From NCBI GenBank assembly GCA_001557505.1, contig LSAX01000007.1:806001-870000 (forward strand): DNA of 64,000 nt, read 5' to 3'. The DNA is from Reticulascus tulasneorum (Eukaryota > Ascomycota > Sordariomycetes > Glomerellales > Reticulascaceae). How positions within the stretch are numbered: the first letter of the stretch is position 1; each line of letters starts with the position of its first letter. Below, piece by piece: positions 44,228 through 55,828 of the stretch. The notes below the pieces were generated by a model. It did no database searches, had not been told where the DNA came from, and saw only the letters and a list, made by a program, of their open reading frames with translations. The translations under genes were made by a program, and so were the position numbers.

Positions 44228-45787
44228 ATGAAGTCGCAAAGTGTGGCCAAGGCGGCTATTCGCTATGCTACAGCGAGCAGTTCACGGCCAAGAGCTTTTC
44301 AAAGCTTCTTCAACGCCAAAGGTCTAGTCGCGACACCTACACTCAATCAGCATGGGGCAAGATGCTTCCATTCAAAGCCAACTCAGCAGGCCGCAGTCAG
44401 TCAAACTGAAGCATCAAATCCAGCAATGGCGTTCCCCTGTCTAGATGCCCTAGAAACTCGATCCGCGACCCTGGAAGCCAAATATGACTCCAGTGGCCCT
44501 GAGCCGTCTTATACTACCGGCGCCACTCTTTCATATCACTGCACAGAACCACTCTCCCTTGACTGGGGCGGGGTTCTCCCCGAATTCCACATTGCGTACG
44601 AGAGCTGGGGCGAGATGAATGCAGACAAGTCGAATGTCATTCTACTACACACCGGCCTCTCAGCATCATCTCATGCTCACTCAACAGAGGCGAACCCTCA
44701 GCCAGGCTGGTGGGAAAAGTTCATCGGACCAGGCGGGGCTCTAGACACTGATAAATATCACATAATTTGCACGAATGTCATCGGAGGTTGCTATGGTTCT
44801 ACAGGACCGAGTAGTGTTGACCCCGCAGATGGCCAGAAATATGCAACCAGATTTCCCATATTGACGATGGAGGACATGGTCAGAGCTCAGTTCCGCTTGC
44901 TTGATGGCCTCGGTGTGAAGAAGCTCTATGCCAGTGTCGGATCTAGCATGGGTGGAATGCAGTCCCTCGCTGCCGGCGTGTTGTTCCCGAACAGGGTTGG
45001 ACGCCTAGCGTCAACCAGCGGGTGTGCGAGGAGCCACCCGTACAGCATTGCCATGCGGCACACCCAAAGACAGGTCTTGATGATGGACCCAAATTGGAAT
45101 CGTGGGTTCTACTATGGCAAAGTGCCACCCCATGCGGGCATGAAATTGGCTCGAGAAATCGCGACCGTCACATACCGATCCGGACCTGAATGGGAGCAGA
45201 GATTCGGCAGAAGGAGAGCCGATTCAAGCAAACCTCCAGCATTATGCCCAGACTTTTTGATTGAGACGTATCTCGACCACGCAGGCGAAAAGTTCTGCCT
45301 CACATACGATCCCAACAGTCTGCTATACGTCAGTAAAGCGATGGACCTTTTCGACCTGGGACGCGAGAACCAGGTTGCCGCAGCCGCTCGCAGGGCTGAG
45401 CGCGAGAAGCTTCTCAAAACCGGCTCCCAGCCTGCCTTTAATGACGCTTCATGCAGTCTTACTCTTCCAGACTCCCCCTACGTAGAGCAGCCTGATTCGA
45501 ATGTCGGGGCGTCGGACACGCCAGCCGAGTTGTCATCTCGGCCGCCGGAGGATTTGATTGCTGGGCTCGCACCACTGAGAGATATTCCAGCACTCGTCAT
45601 GGGGGTGTCCAGCGACATCCTCTTCCCTGCGTGGCAGCAAAGAGAAATTGCGCAGGCGTTGAAGCTCTCGGGTAACCGGAGTGTGACTCATGTTGAGTTG
45701 AGCGAAGAGATGAGTCTCTTCGGCCATGACACGTTTCTCCTGGATCTGAAAAATATTGGGGGAAACCTGAAAAACTTTCTAGGATGA
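44228..45787 (+). CDS. cysA: Serine O-acyltransferase of the homoserine O-acetyltransferase fold, mitochondrial (CysA/Cys2-like)
   Basis: A single 519-aa exon. Residues ~1-60 form a basic, Ser/Arg-rich presequence, fitting mitochondrial import. The alpha/beta-hydrolase core shows [13 protein letters not shown], the nucleophile Ser240 in GSSMGG, Asp463 in SSDILFP and His500 in FGHDTF, a complete catalytic triad. In Aspergillus CysA and fission yeast Cys2, this MetX-related enzyme acylates serine in mitochondria (acetyl or succinyl group) for cysteine synthesis. The alternative is homoserine O-acetyltransferase (MET2), which is normally cytosolic; the long presequence and the [19 protein letters not shown] region favour the serine enzyme. 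A TCACGTGA site lies in the promoter. Confidence 0.85.
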   Translation: MKSQSVAKAAIRYATASSSRPRAFQSFFNAKGLVATPTLNQHGARCFHSKPTQQAAVSQTEASNPAMAFPCLDALETRSATLEAKYDSSGPEPSYTTGATLSYHCTEPLSLDWGGVLPEFHIAYESWGEMNADKSNVILLHTGLSASSHAHSTEANPQPGWWEKFIGPGGALDTDKYHIICTNVIGGCYGSTGPSSVDPADGQKYATRFPILTMEDMVRAQFRLLDGLGVKKLYASVGSSMGGMQSLAAGVLFPNRVGRLASTSGCARSHPYSIAMRHTQRQVLMMDPNWNRGFYYGKVPPHAGMKLAREIATVTYRSGPEWEQRFGRRRADSSKPPALCPDFLIETYLDHAGEKFCLTYDPNSLLYVSKAMDLFDLGRENQVAAAARRAEREKLLKTGSQPAFNDASCSLTLPDSPYVEQPDSNVGASDTPAELSSRPPEDLIAGLAPLRDIPALVMGVSSDILFPAWQQREIAQALKLSGNRSVTHVELSEEMSLFGHDTFLLDLKNIGGNLKNFLG

Positions 45788-46160
45788 AGTGAGTTGTACC
45801 ACCAAACCTAAATATAATAGTCGTGTCCACGCCATCAGCCACACGAGAGAGTTGCATCTTGTGAATATCTCTCCAGATCTTGCCCCCTATAGGATTTTTG
45901 AATCTGCCTCTGAGATCCAACTAATCACGGGTCTTACGTGCTTAGATACGCGATAAGGTCGGGGCGAGAAGTGTCTATGCCTAGAGCTAGAACTGTTCCA
46001 GCAGTACTTATCCCTTCGAAACTCTCGCTTACACGGTTTCACCAGTGCATACTTCTCTTCTCGTTTCCACGTGCCATTTTGAGCTTCTCCAAGTCGCCTC
46101 AAGGGCTTCAACTAGTTCTCATCTCCTGAAGATCACCCCCTGCAGTGCATGAGGTTCCAA
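45788..46160. other. Convergent intergenic region
   Basis: These 373 bp lie between the stop codons of the CysA-like and O-methyltransferase genes. No further gene was seen. Confidence 0.5.
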
Positions 46161-47662
46161 TCATTTGCCACCATCAAACACAATATTCATAAACATCATG
46201 GTATTCCCCGGTAAGGTCCGGCACTTCTCAACAACCAACCGAGGATCCGCCGTCTGGAACAATTCTCGCAAATCACTCAACGCTCTCACTTTCCCGTTGC
46301 AATTCACGAGCATCGAGAAGTCGAACGAGCTGGAGAACTTCCTGATTGCGCGCGGCACGCTCGCATCTCCGATTTCGGGCACCATGCTTTCAATGATGAA
46401 GAACCGCGCACCTGGCTTCAGGAGAGCGACTAAGTTGCGGATCAATAGTAAGGCGTACGGGTCGGACCAGTTATGGAGGATGTAGCGCATCATGACGATA
46501 TGGATCTCGCCGTCGATTTGCGGCCAGGGCGTCAAGAAGTCGTGTGCCAGGAAGGAGACACGGTCCCCTGCGGATCCGGCTCCGGCTTTGGCAGCCTTAA
46601 AATCTTTCTCGACAAAAGGGAGGTCGTTGACAATGAAACTGATGGTGGGATGTCCGCCAGCAACTTCAAACGAGAGATGACCCTTTGAACCCCCGACCTG
46701 CATAATGTTAAACCATGAGTTAGCAATTGCCGAGATAGCGCTAAGAATGACCAATGGTATAGAATATGTCGTCACATTATAGCCACTTACATCCAGTACA
46801 GTCTTTCCTGCAAACTTTCCCCAGTCAAATCCATTCAAAACGCTGTCAGATCTTCCAGCAGGGTTCCTTTTGTTCAAGTATCCCATTGCTCCCGTAAAAC
46901 GCTGCATTCTCCAGCCCTTCTTCCCCTCCTCCTCCCCGTCTTCTACGAGCCACTTGAAGAGTCCATAGCCGATAGGCTTGTCAGGGAAGAACTGAAGTCC
47001 TAGGGCCGTCTCATTGACGTGTCCTCCACTGTGGCCTCCCTTCTCGTACTTGTCAAGCGCCTCAGCTACTCTCATTGTTCCCCAGCTGGACTCTTCGACA
47101 TTGTGACCTAGAAAGTCCAGTGCTCCAGGAACCGTGACCGCGTGCATAGATATAGACGTGTGCTCGAAGCGACCTGATCCTGGTGTGGTTTCGCGGAAGT
47201 AAAACTGCAGCACAGCATGGCGGAGGATGCGGCGTACATGAGGGATGGGTAGATCCGTTGCTAAGCTCAGTTCTTCGTAGGATGCAGAACCGTTGAGAGG
47301 AATGAGTGTAAAGAACTTGAAGTGGTAGAGAATGCGGAGAATTGAAAGGTCATGCTTAAGCTGATCATACGATCGCAGAGTTACAGGCTGTACGTGAACT
47401 AAAGTGTTTCTGCTGGGGGTAGCCTTACATTCACATTTTGCCAGTAGAAGTAGTCTGAAGGCCCAATAGCGAGGGCCAAGAGTGACTCCAGCGAGTCTAT
47501 CAAGCCCAGTCTTGCCTTCTGAATTGAATCATCGCTGGGATAGGAATCCAAAAAGCCTGGAGATAGAGAAGGGTCGGGAAGACCTTTGCTATCCAAACCC
47601 GCAGTCAAAGCCTTAGTCAATAGACCAATTTGAGCGGCTAATTCGTTCATTGTGGGATTCAT
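46161..47662 (-). CDS. O-methyltransferase, COMT type (SAM-dependent)
   Basis: Three exons (47662-47429, 47387-46791, 46697-46161) encode 455 aa. Intron 1 is only 41 bp and intron 2 is 93 bp; the latter has no in-frame stop, so a read-through frame also exists. The N-terminal domain has the winged-helix dimerisation features of plant-type OMTs (LRILYHFKFFTLIP, then ELSLATDLPIPHVRRILRHA). The SAM site VLDVGGSKGHLSFEVA is formed only after intron 2 is removed. HDFLTPWP, the catalytic RYILHNWSD (His) and LLKPGARFFIIESMVPE follow. Such enzymes methylate phenolic hydroxyls, often in secondary metabolism. No polyketide or peptide synthase lies in the window, so the substrate is unknown. Confidence 0.88.
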
Positions 47663-49215
47663 GTCTAGATGTAAGTACTCCCTTCTTAGTTGGTAAAAAT
47701 CAACAGTAGATTGATTGCCGAGAATGGTTGGGCAGATTCACGTATCACCCCCGCAAGGCTGAGTTCTATCCAGTTGCGAGATCGTGGTGTGCTCATGCAA
47801 TACTGCGGGGGCACGGGCAGTCTGCCGCTGCATTCTTAATAGCTTGACATATACATCCCAAGCCACCTTGTCGTTGTCCGCAACAGAGGCGGTCCTTAAA
47901 GTTGTTCATCAACAGGTTAAGCTTGAGAACAAGGTGTTCGAATTGGGAAGCTGGCCACAAAGTTGGAAATAAGCAAATAAGCAAGCCCAGAATACTTATT
48001 CCAGATCAACTAAGTAGTGATTGGAAGCACCGCTATGTTTTGTTTACAGGCATCGTAGTGTTCCCTGCTCGATTATAGGATTCAGGTTTAGTTGGATTTT
48101 GTAACCATGGGTTCTGTCTTAACTCCTAATCTCTTGTAAGGTCCGTAGCATGGCTATGATTACTATAAACCTGGCCAATTATTCAACAAAAGCCAGTACA
48201 GTACTTGGAAAAGTTGTCCCTCCCACCTTCACGTTGTGAGCAGGCATCTACTAGCTTTATAGTCTTGGTAGCAGATGCGTTTGGGGGTTGTTCGTCAGGC
48301 CAAGACAACTGTATGGAGCGGAGAAGTGGGTACTGGATATAACCAAGTACGAACTACTTAACGGGTCCCCGGTTCCGCGATCCCGGAAGGATTGCCTGGC
48401 TGGAGCGGAGCCGTTTCGAGATAATATTCCGGCTGGGCTTTGATCAATGGGCTTTACCAACGCAGCAGTTACTGCTACGGGCAAAAACAGGCAAGATGTA
48501 CATAAATCGGTCAGCTTTTGTTGCTAGTCGACAGTTGAGTAAATTGAGCAGCCAAGTGCATGCTAAATACTCCAAATTCTGCCCAGATGCCGGGGAATGA
48601 GACGGAAGAGAAACGTAGGCAAAATGGTGTTCTGGCGTGCTGCGATTCTGGTCGGCGCAAGATCTGTATGCTTGTCGAAGGCCGCTACCAATTTCTAGCG
48701 TTGGTAAGCCGCAGTTGGAACTATATATCGGGGTTATCGGACACAGGTGGTAGAATGGTGAGCCATCGTGACGATGGGCGGATATAAGCCGCCCTGACTC
48801 TGCATGTTGAGCTGGGCTTACTCACTACATCTTATCCATAAGCGAATGTTCATGGACGCTGAAAACCCGGATCTGGCACAGAGTATTAATAATCGGTGGC
48901 ACACCAATTTACGGGAACAACCACGATTTCGACGTCAAGTTTCGGCCCGGACTTACAGGTTGCCTATTTGACCCGTTTTGGACGTTTGGCCCCTTCTTGG
49001 TTATGCGTTTGAAGGACTTTAGACCGGACTTTATGATTCTAGCTGGTCTCGGATTGAAAACAGCCTCTTGCGTCAGAGAATGAAGCTGTCGATAGATTTG
49101 ATATAAGAGAAAGCCCATGATCTGACAAAATGGAGAACAAATCTCAACAATCGAACATTTATCACACAAGATCTCCAAGCCTTAGAACCCACTCAAATTT
49201 ATGATAATCACAGCA
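47663..49215. other. 1.55-kb divergent intergenic region
   Basis: It lies between the O-methyltransferase and the SDR starts. Only short frames exist; no RNA gene or repeat was recognised. It is long enough to hold separate promoters for both genes. Confidence 0.5.
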
Positions 49216-49983
49216 ATGGCACCTCTTAAGTACAATAAGCTCGCTGGCAAGCATGTCATCATCATCGGAGGTTCATCAGGTATTGGCCTCGGAGTGGCTG
49301 AGGCTTCACTCGAATCCGGAGCCCATGTCACACTCTCTTCCTCGTCTCAGACGAAGATAGATGCCGCAGTGAAGAAGCTGAAGGAGGCATACCCCAGCCA
49401 GAATATCCAGGGTTTCGCCGCTGACCTCTCTGCCTCGAGCGCCGAGCGGGAGCTCGATGCCGTCTTCAAGAAGGCCGGGAAGACACACCACGTCGTTTTA
49501 ACGGCGGCGGATTCCCTCTCCCTCATGATGCTCCAGGACTTGACGCCGGAAAAGATCCAACAGGCGTGCCAGATGAGATTCGTCGTACCTTTCATGGCAG
49601 CCAAGGTCGCTGCGCGCTACCTGGACAAGAGCAATGAGTCATCTATCACTATCACGAGCGGCTCTGCGGCGTACAAATCGACACCAGGTTGGTCGATTGT
49701 CTCGTATTTCGCGGCCGGGATGCAAGGCATGGTCCGGCAGCTTGCCGTGGAGATTGCACCAGTACGCATCAACGCTGTGGCGCCGGGCTTCATCGATACA
49801 GGAATATGGTCACATATGCCCAAGGAAGACAAGGATGCCTTTGTGGAGGGTATAGAGTCTACTGTGCCTACTGGCAAGTTTGGGCAGGTCGAGGATGTGG
49901 CTGAGGCGTATGTTTGGTTGATGAAGGACAAGAACGTGACTGGTACTATTGCGGCGAGCGATAGTGGATATTTCTTGGTTTGA
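49216..49983 (+). CDS. SDR-like protein lacking the YxxxK catalytic pair
   Basis: A single exon of 255 aa from the ATG at 49216; another ATG five codons upstream (49201) is possible. The Rossmann start GKHVIIIGGSSGIGLGVAEA carries the TGxxxGIG-type NAD(P) motif (with GG for TG). The substrate half aligns well from AVEIAPVRINAVAPGFIDT, but counting back from this helix the usual Tyr and Lys positions are occupied by Val and Ala. The nearest Tyr is followed by FAAG rather than xxxK. TITSGSAA supplies a Ser. A group of bacterial and fungal SDR relatives has this altered site. It may bind NAD(P) without classical ketoreduction, or use another base. Its neighbour 1.55 kb away is a divergent O-methyltransferase. 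Confidence 0.87.
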   Translation: MAPLKYNKLAGKHVIIIGGSSGIGLGVAEASLESGAHVTLSSSSQTKIDAAVKKLKEAYPSQNIQGFAADLSASSAERELDAVFKKAGKTHHVVLTAADSLSLMMLQDLTPEKIQQACQMRFVVPFMAAKVAARYLDKSNESSITITSGSAAYKSTPGWSIVSYFAAGMQGMVRQLAVEIAPVRINAVAPGFIDTGIWSHMPKEDKDAFVEGIESTVPTGKFGQVEDVAEAYVWLMKDKNVTGTIAASDSGYFLV

Positions 49984-50529
49984 TGAGACTAGAGGTTGTT
50001 GTTGGGTCAATGAGTTTAATATTGTTGTTTTTAATACTATTAATACATGAAGATGAAGACCGATCATAAATTTATCAAAGAATAGTTCTGGTAGAGATGT
50101 GTCGAACTGATTGATGGGTTTCGGGCTAATATTATCTAGACCAAGCAACAGTTACAGGGAGGGTATGGAGAGAGAATCCAAGGTGTAAAACTGCAGGGCA
50201 GCGGGGATACCCGTCTTGCAGGGGCTAAACCCAGCACCCCCCGAATCTGCACCAAAAGTGGATTCGGGCACAGGGCTCGGGCTCGGAGAAGCTTTATCCC
50301 ATCGTTGCTGGGTCAAACCCAACTTTCTTTGTAGCCCATTTACATTTTGTGTGAATGCACAGCTACAGCAGTTATTACATTGAAGCACGAGAGAAAAAAA
50401 AGTTCCGGAGGACGACTGAAGATCCGCCCCTTCCATCGCCACACCGTTGAAGCTTCCCAGTCACCCGGGCCATCGAAGAAGAAAGAGAGGGTTGTTGGAG
50501 GTACTGTTTCGCTCTTTGGCTTGTTCCCA
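49984..50529. other. Intergenic region
   Basis: These 546 bp hold the 3' flank of the SDR gene and the promoter of the Nup53 gene. The Nup53 frame is open upstream to 50347 without an ATG. Nothing else is recognised. Confidence 0.5.
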
Positions 50530-51906
50530 ATGGCGCCTCTAATCCTACACAATGTTCCCGACGAGGAGCTCTACGTTGGCGACGACGGAGTCCAGAGACC
50601 ATATGCCATGGTCTTCCCACAGTACGCTAATGGAAAAACATCGAGGAACCCTTCCGTGACTGACAGCTCCACCAGACAAGATGGTCTCCCCAGCGGAGCC
50701 CGCCCCCGACGAGGCGTCGCAGAAACAGGCTCCTTCGGCAAGTCGACGCGCCGCTCACGCTCCCGAACAGGCACCCCCGCCCGGCGCGAGAATCCCACCC
50801 TCGCGGCGGCCGACAAGATCTTCGGCGACTGGGTCTCCAACCAGGCCTCCGCGCCGACGAGCACGAACGCGACACCGCAGCGGAAAGCCAGCGGGCTCAG
50901 TGCGTCCATCTCACAGCCGAACCTGCTCTCTCAAGAGGACAGCACGACGACGACGCAGCGCTTCATCGCCACCGAGCCGACAGAGGTGATGCTCAGGGGC
51001 TACCGGTCCGGCGCGCAGCAGTATGCGGCCATCAACCACTACGAGCAGCTCGCGGGGCGGATTTGCGAGGATTACAGTCGGGAGCCGCCCGTAGAACAGA
51101 GAAGGTACAAGAGCGAACTGAGGGATCCCGCGTTTACAAGGAGGAAGGCGTTGAGTACGGAGGAGAGGTCGAAGGTGAATCGCGCGGATGGCGGGGAGCA
51201 CTGGGTCAAAATCACATTTGAGAGCGCAGAGGCAGCGGATGCGGCAATCTTTGCATCACCGCAGAGAATCCTGGGACATCTGGTTTATGCCGAGCCATAT
51301 CACGGCATCCCCCCAACGAGAGACGAGGCACTGCCTGATGTGGACTCCCTAGTCGCCACGGTGGAAGACCACGGACGATCGCGATCAGTCCCAGGCAGCG
51401 GCATCGGCACCCCGCGCGAAGGCAGCCGTCACGGCCACCGCTCCAAATCCGTCATGGCCAACGCCTTCGCCGGATCCTCCTCCCTTCGCTCCCTCAGCGA
51501 CCTCTCCCCGCCCAACAGCCTCACCTCCAGCCAGACCATCGAGACGGCCACCATCTCGCAGACGACCACCAGCTCCTCCGCGACCGTCATCGAGGACGTC
51601 GGCCTGCAGCAGCTCCGGAACGAAGATAGCATCTTCTGCCGCCGCATCCCGACCGCGCGCAAGGCCCGCCTGCTCCCCGCCGAGCAGGCCCTTCTGCCGC
51701 AGCCGAGCTACACGCAGCGCGTGGTCAACGCCATCCCCTTCCTCAAGTGGTTTAGCGGCTCCATGATAGGGAACGAGGTGCCGCGCACCGACCTGGGCGA
51801 CTTCGACTGGAACCGCGCCAGCCTGTACTGGAAGGTCATCTGGTGGCTGGATTCGACCTTCAAGCTGTTCGGCGGCGAGATCCTGAGCGCGGATAAAGAC
51901 GACTGA
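50530..51906 (+). CDS. NUP53: Nucleoporin Nup53/Nup35-type
   Basis: Begins at the ATG at 50530 ([17 protein letters not shown]) and ends at 51906. A 54-bp, in-frame candidate intron (50622-50675; donor GTACGC, acceptor CACCAG) may be removed, giving 440 aa, or retained, giving 458 aa; the spliced form joins FPQ to QDGLP. After a Ser/Arg-rich region with [15 protein letters not shown], the Nup35-type RRM begins near [11 protein letters not shown] and ends near [12 protein letters not shown]. The C-terminus has the amphipathic [18 protein letters not shown] segment, used by Nup53 to contact the nuclear membrane, and a Trp-rich end. The protein bridges Nic96, Nup157/170 and the membrane in the inner ring of the pore. 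It is convergent with the Ivy1-like gene. Confidence 0.87.
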   Translation: MAPLILHNVPDEELYVGDDGVQRPYAMVFPQYANGKTSRNPSVTDSSTRQDGLPSGARPRRGVAETGSFGKSTRRSRSRTGTPARRENPTLAAADKIFGDWVSNQASAPTSTNATPQRKASGLSASISQPNLLSQEDSTTTTQRFIATEPTEVMLRGYRSGAQQYAAINHYEQLAGRICEDYSREPPVEQRRYKSELRDPAFTRRKALSTEERSKVNRADGGEHWVKITFESAEAADAAIFASPQRILGHLVYAEPYHGIPPTRDEALPDVDSLVATVEDHGRSRSVPGSGIGTPREGSRHGHRSKSVMANAFAGSSSLRSLSDLSPPNSLTSSQTIETATISQTTTSSSATVIEDVGLQQLRNEDSIFCRRIPTARKARLLPAEQALLPQPSYTQRVVNAIPFLKWFSGSMIGNEVPRTDLGDFDWNRASLYWKVIWWLDSTFKLFGGEILSADKDD

Positions 51907-52139
51907 GGAACCCTGTCAGGCTTACAAGTCGGGTTTCTATCTTCCAGGGAAACATTTTGGAGAGGGAAGTCGTTTTCGCATCGCGTGGACACGCTGGGTT
52001 TGCTTTGGGAGTTGGCCGCTGCATGTGGAAGGTGATGATGGGATTTGTATCAAAATTTGTACAACTATGCCCCTGAGGGAATGCATCATTCATAGACCGC
52101 CTCTAAATGGGTATAACACTAATGCACACGACCGTTCAT

Positions 52140-53516
52140 CTACTCGACCTCATCCCGCGTGACGCTCCACCGCCTTCCCCTTTCCCGCTCCTCCCTGTCT
52201 CGATCGTCCGCCACCTTCTCGCCCTGCGAGCCCTTCCCGGCATTGGCCTCCTCGCTTGGCCGCTCCTCGTTCCGCCACGGCGAATCCTCCTCTTCCTCGT
52301 CTTCCTCCTTCACGGCCGAGGGCTCGCTGCCCAGCCCCACCGCAAGACTGTCGAACGTCACATCGGTAGGGTGCCGTCGGATAGGCTGCGGCGAGAAGGG
52401 GCGAACGCCGCGCGACTTATTGAAGTTCGAGTTGAAGATGCTGTCCGAATCGTTGTCGCGCGCGTGCATGTCTGGTGACGCCACCCTTGCCAGGCTCTGG
52501 TACCGGTCCGTGTCCATCAGGAGACTGTCCCCGCGGTTGTTGCCCCGCGCCGTATCTGATGCGGAATCGGCAAGGATCGATTTCGGGGGTAAGATGCTGA
52601 ATAGCTTGGCGGTCTCTCCCGTGCTGGAGCCGCCCAGGCCGTGGCTGTCATCCTCGCTGGCGAAGAGGTCGACGGCTTTCTCGAGGAGCTCGTCCAGCCC
52701 GCCGCCGCTCCAGCCTTTGCGGGCCAGGGATTCGAATATGTCCACCTCGGCACGCACGAGACTGCACGATGCATCCAGGATCTTGCTGCTGGTCTCCTGG
52801 CTCTCCCGCAGCAATGTCCTGGCATGGTCACCGTTCAACGTTGTCAAGCCGTCCAGCTTGGTTGTCAGCTCCACCAGGTGCGCCCGGAACTTGCCCACAT
52901 CCCTCCTCCGCTGCTTGTGCAGCTTCAACCCCTCCTTCTCCAGCCGCCGGATCTCCTTGCTCTGCGCGTTAACCGCCTTCCGGTATGTGTCCTCCTCGTC
53001 GTCCACATCCCGCTGCCACTTGTCCAGCTCGTGCAGGAGCGGCACCTCAAAGTTCCGATAGACCGTCTCGGACAAGATCTGCTGGTGGTTTGCGATGAGC
53101 TGGTGCACGCCAGAGGCAGAGAGCAGCATGTCGGCAGTGCACGATCCCTTAGTGGTGAAGCTGGCAGACAGCGATGCGCCGCCGGGCGGGCCGATGGCCT
53201 CTGCGCGGGCTTCTTTCAGACGCGCGCATGCTTCGAGGGCGCTGCCGAACGTGGAAGCTGCGGTGGAGATTGTGGCGAGGGCGATGCGGTAGGATTTGGC
53301 GCTCGAAAGCAGGTCTGAATAGGCTTGTTGCGACTGCTCGAGATCGGCTTTCGTGAGCACGGCGTGGGCTGGCCGGGGCGGCGGGGGAAGGGGGAGGTTG
53401 TATGCCGAGATAGGGATCGCTGCCGTCGAGGCTACGGAGTACGTCGGTGATCCGGGTACAGGAGGGAGTTCGGAAGGCGAGGGCGAGTGTGGACGATCTA
53501 TCGTGGTGGTGGCCAT
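52140..53516 (-). CDS. IVY1: Ivy1-like I-BAR phospholipid-binding protein
   Basis: A single exon of 458 aa from the ATG at 53516. After a Pro/Ser-rich N-terminus (~55 residues), residues ~60-290 form a long helical region with coiled-coil character: LEQSQQAYSDLLSSAKSYR, GVHQLIANHQQILSETVYRN, VPLLHELDKWQRDVDDEEDT and KEIRRLEKEGLKLHKQRRRD. This pattern, with central Glu/Lys-rich helices, fits fungal Ivy1 proteins, which carry an inverse-BAR domain, bind Vps33 and Ypt7, and regulate vacuole fusion and signalling at the vacuole. The C-terminal third is acidic and disordered (EEDEEEEDSPW). Assignment rests on overall architecture rather than a sharp motif. Confidence 0.7.
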   Translation of the reverse strand: MATTTIDRPHSPSPSELPPVPGSPTYSVASTAAIPISAYNLPLPPPPRPAHAVLTKADLEQSQQAYSDLLSSAKSYRIALATISTAASTFGSALEACARLKEARAEAIGPPGGASLSASFTTKGSCTADMLLSASGVHQLIANHQQILSETVYRNFEVPLLHELDKWQRDVDDEEDTYRKAVNAQSKEIRRLEKEGLKLHKQRRRDVGKFRAHLVELTTKLDGLTTLNGDHARTLLRESQETSSKILDASCSLVRAEVDIFESLARKGWSGGGLDELLEKAVDLFASEDDSHGLGGSSTGETAKLFSILPPKSILADSASDTARGNNRGDSLLMDTDRYQSLARVASPDMHARDNDSDSIFNSNFNKSRGVRPFSPQPIRRHPTDVTFDSLAVGLGSEPSAVKEEDEEEEDSPWRNEERPSEEANAGKGSQGEKVADDRDREERERGRRWSVTRDEVE

Positions 53517-54525
53517 GGCCAAAATCTAGACAAACACCCCCTTGGTTGGGATGCGGATTCGGGTGGTGTTTGTTTACCTGGCAACGAAGGGGGGGGGCAA
53601 CGAACAGTGGCCAGTGTGTGACGGCGCAAGTCACAGCGAAGACGATGAAATTATCCTAAACAATACAAAACTGGATCTGACATTATCGAAAGGCGTAGGA
53701 GGGTTGACACAACGAGAGTATCTTCTCAAAAAAAGTTAGCGGGTCAGTGGAGAGTGCATGTGCCAGTACGAAATCCAGGTCTCGATGGGGATGTTTGTGG
53801 TGGTGGAGCCTGGGGCCATTACGTAGCACCATACCTTCGTACTGTCGAAGTTGGGTGCTATGTGCATGCATATGCATGCCAGTAATCAGTTCGAATAGGC
53901 ACGGACTTCGAATTTGCAGTGACACTAATAATTAAGTACTACGTAATACCTAGTTTCCATGTGATATGGGTCCCATGGTCCGCTGTGCACACGGTGTGGC
54001 TCGGGCGCTTGAGGCGCTGAAAGATAACAAAGTCCGTGGGGCAGAATTGATACAGTATGTAATCTGTACTGGACCTACAAACGTCAGGTGGGGGGAGGGT
54101 CGGAAGGATAAGGATATGGCCAACATCCTCAGCCTGACTTTCGCTGCAGCCTGGTTCTCTAAGAGCTATGGCCCTTGGTTGAATTAGTAGAGCCTGGGAA
54201 TTCAAGGGCCATAACACTACCCAGTACTCTCATGCCACAATTTCTGCAGGAGGCTTCCCGTCCAAGAGGGGTGCGGTGAGCTCCCCCATTTCGCCAACTA
54301 AAGAGAGGGCACGCAATGAGTAATGCTGAGACCTAATCACAAGCTTAAGAACAAAATAGTAAGCACCCGACAGCAAGAGCTTTTAGCTTTTAGATAGACT
54401 CCTTGTATATGAGGTGCTGTAATCTAAGTTTCAGGCATCATCCGGCGAAGCCATTTTCAAACCCTCATATTCTATGATCCCTTTTCTATCTTGACCTCCC
54501 ATTGAGTAGTAAAGGCTAACCCGAC
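53517..54525. other. 1.0-kb intergenic region
   Basis: This is the upstream region of the Ivy1-like gene and the 3' flank of APT1. Short frames (for example 53966-54187 on plus) have no features. A TGCATGCATATGCATGC-like palindromic cluster lies at about 53863-53880. Confidence 0.45.

Positions 54526-55828
<1,303 letters not shown>

Noticed and set aside
48360..48420. tRNA-like GGTTCCGCGATCC segment
   Set aside because: It does not match the B-box consensus and I could find no A-box or foldable acceptor stem around it.
52159..53061. 300-codon plus-strand frame opposite the Ivy1-like gene
   Set aside because: Ser/Arg-rich antisense shadow with no independent features.
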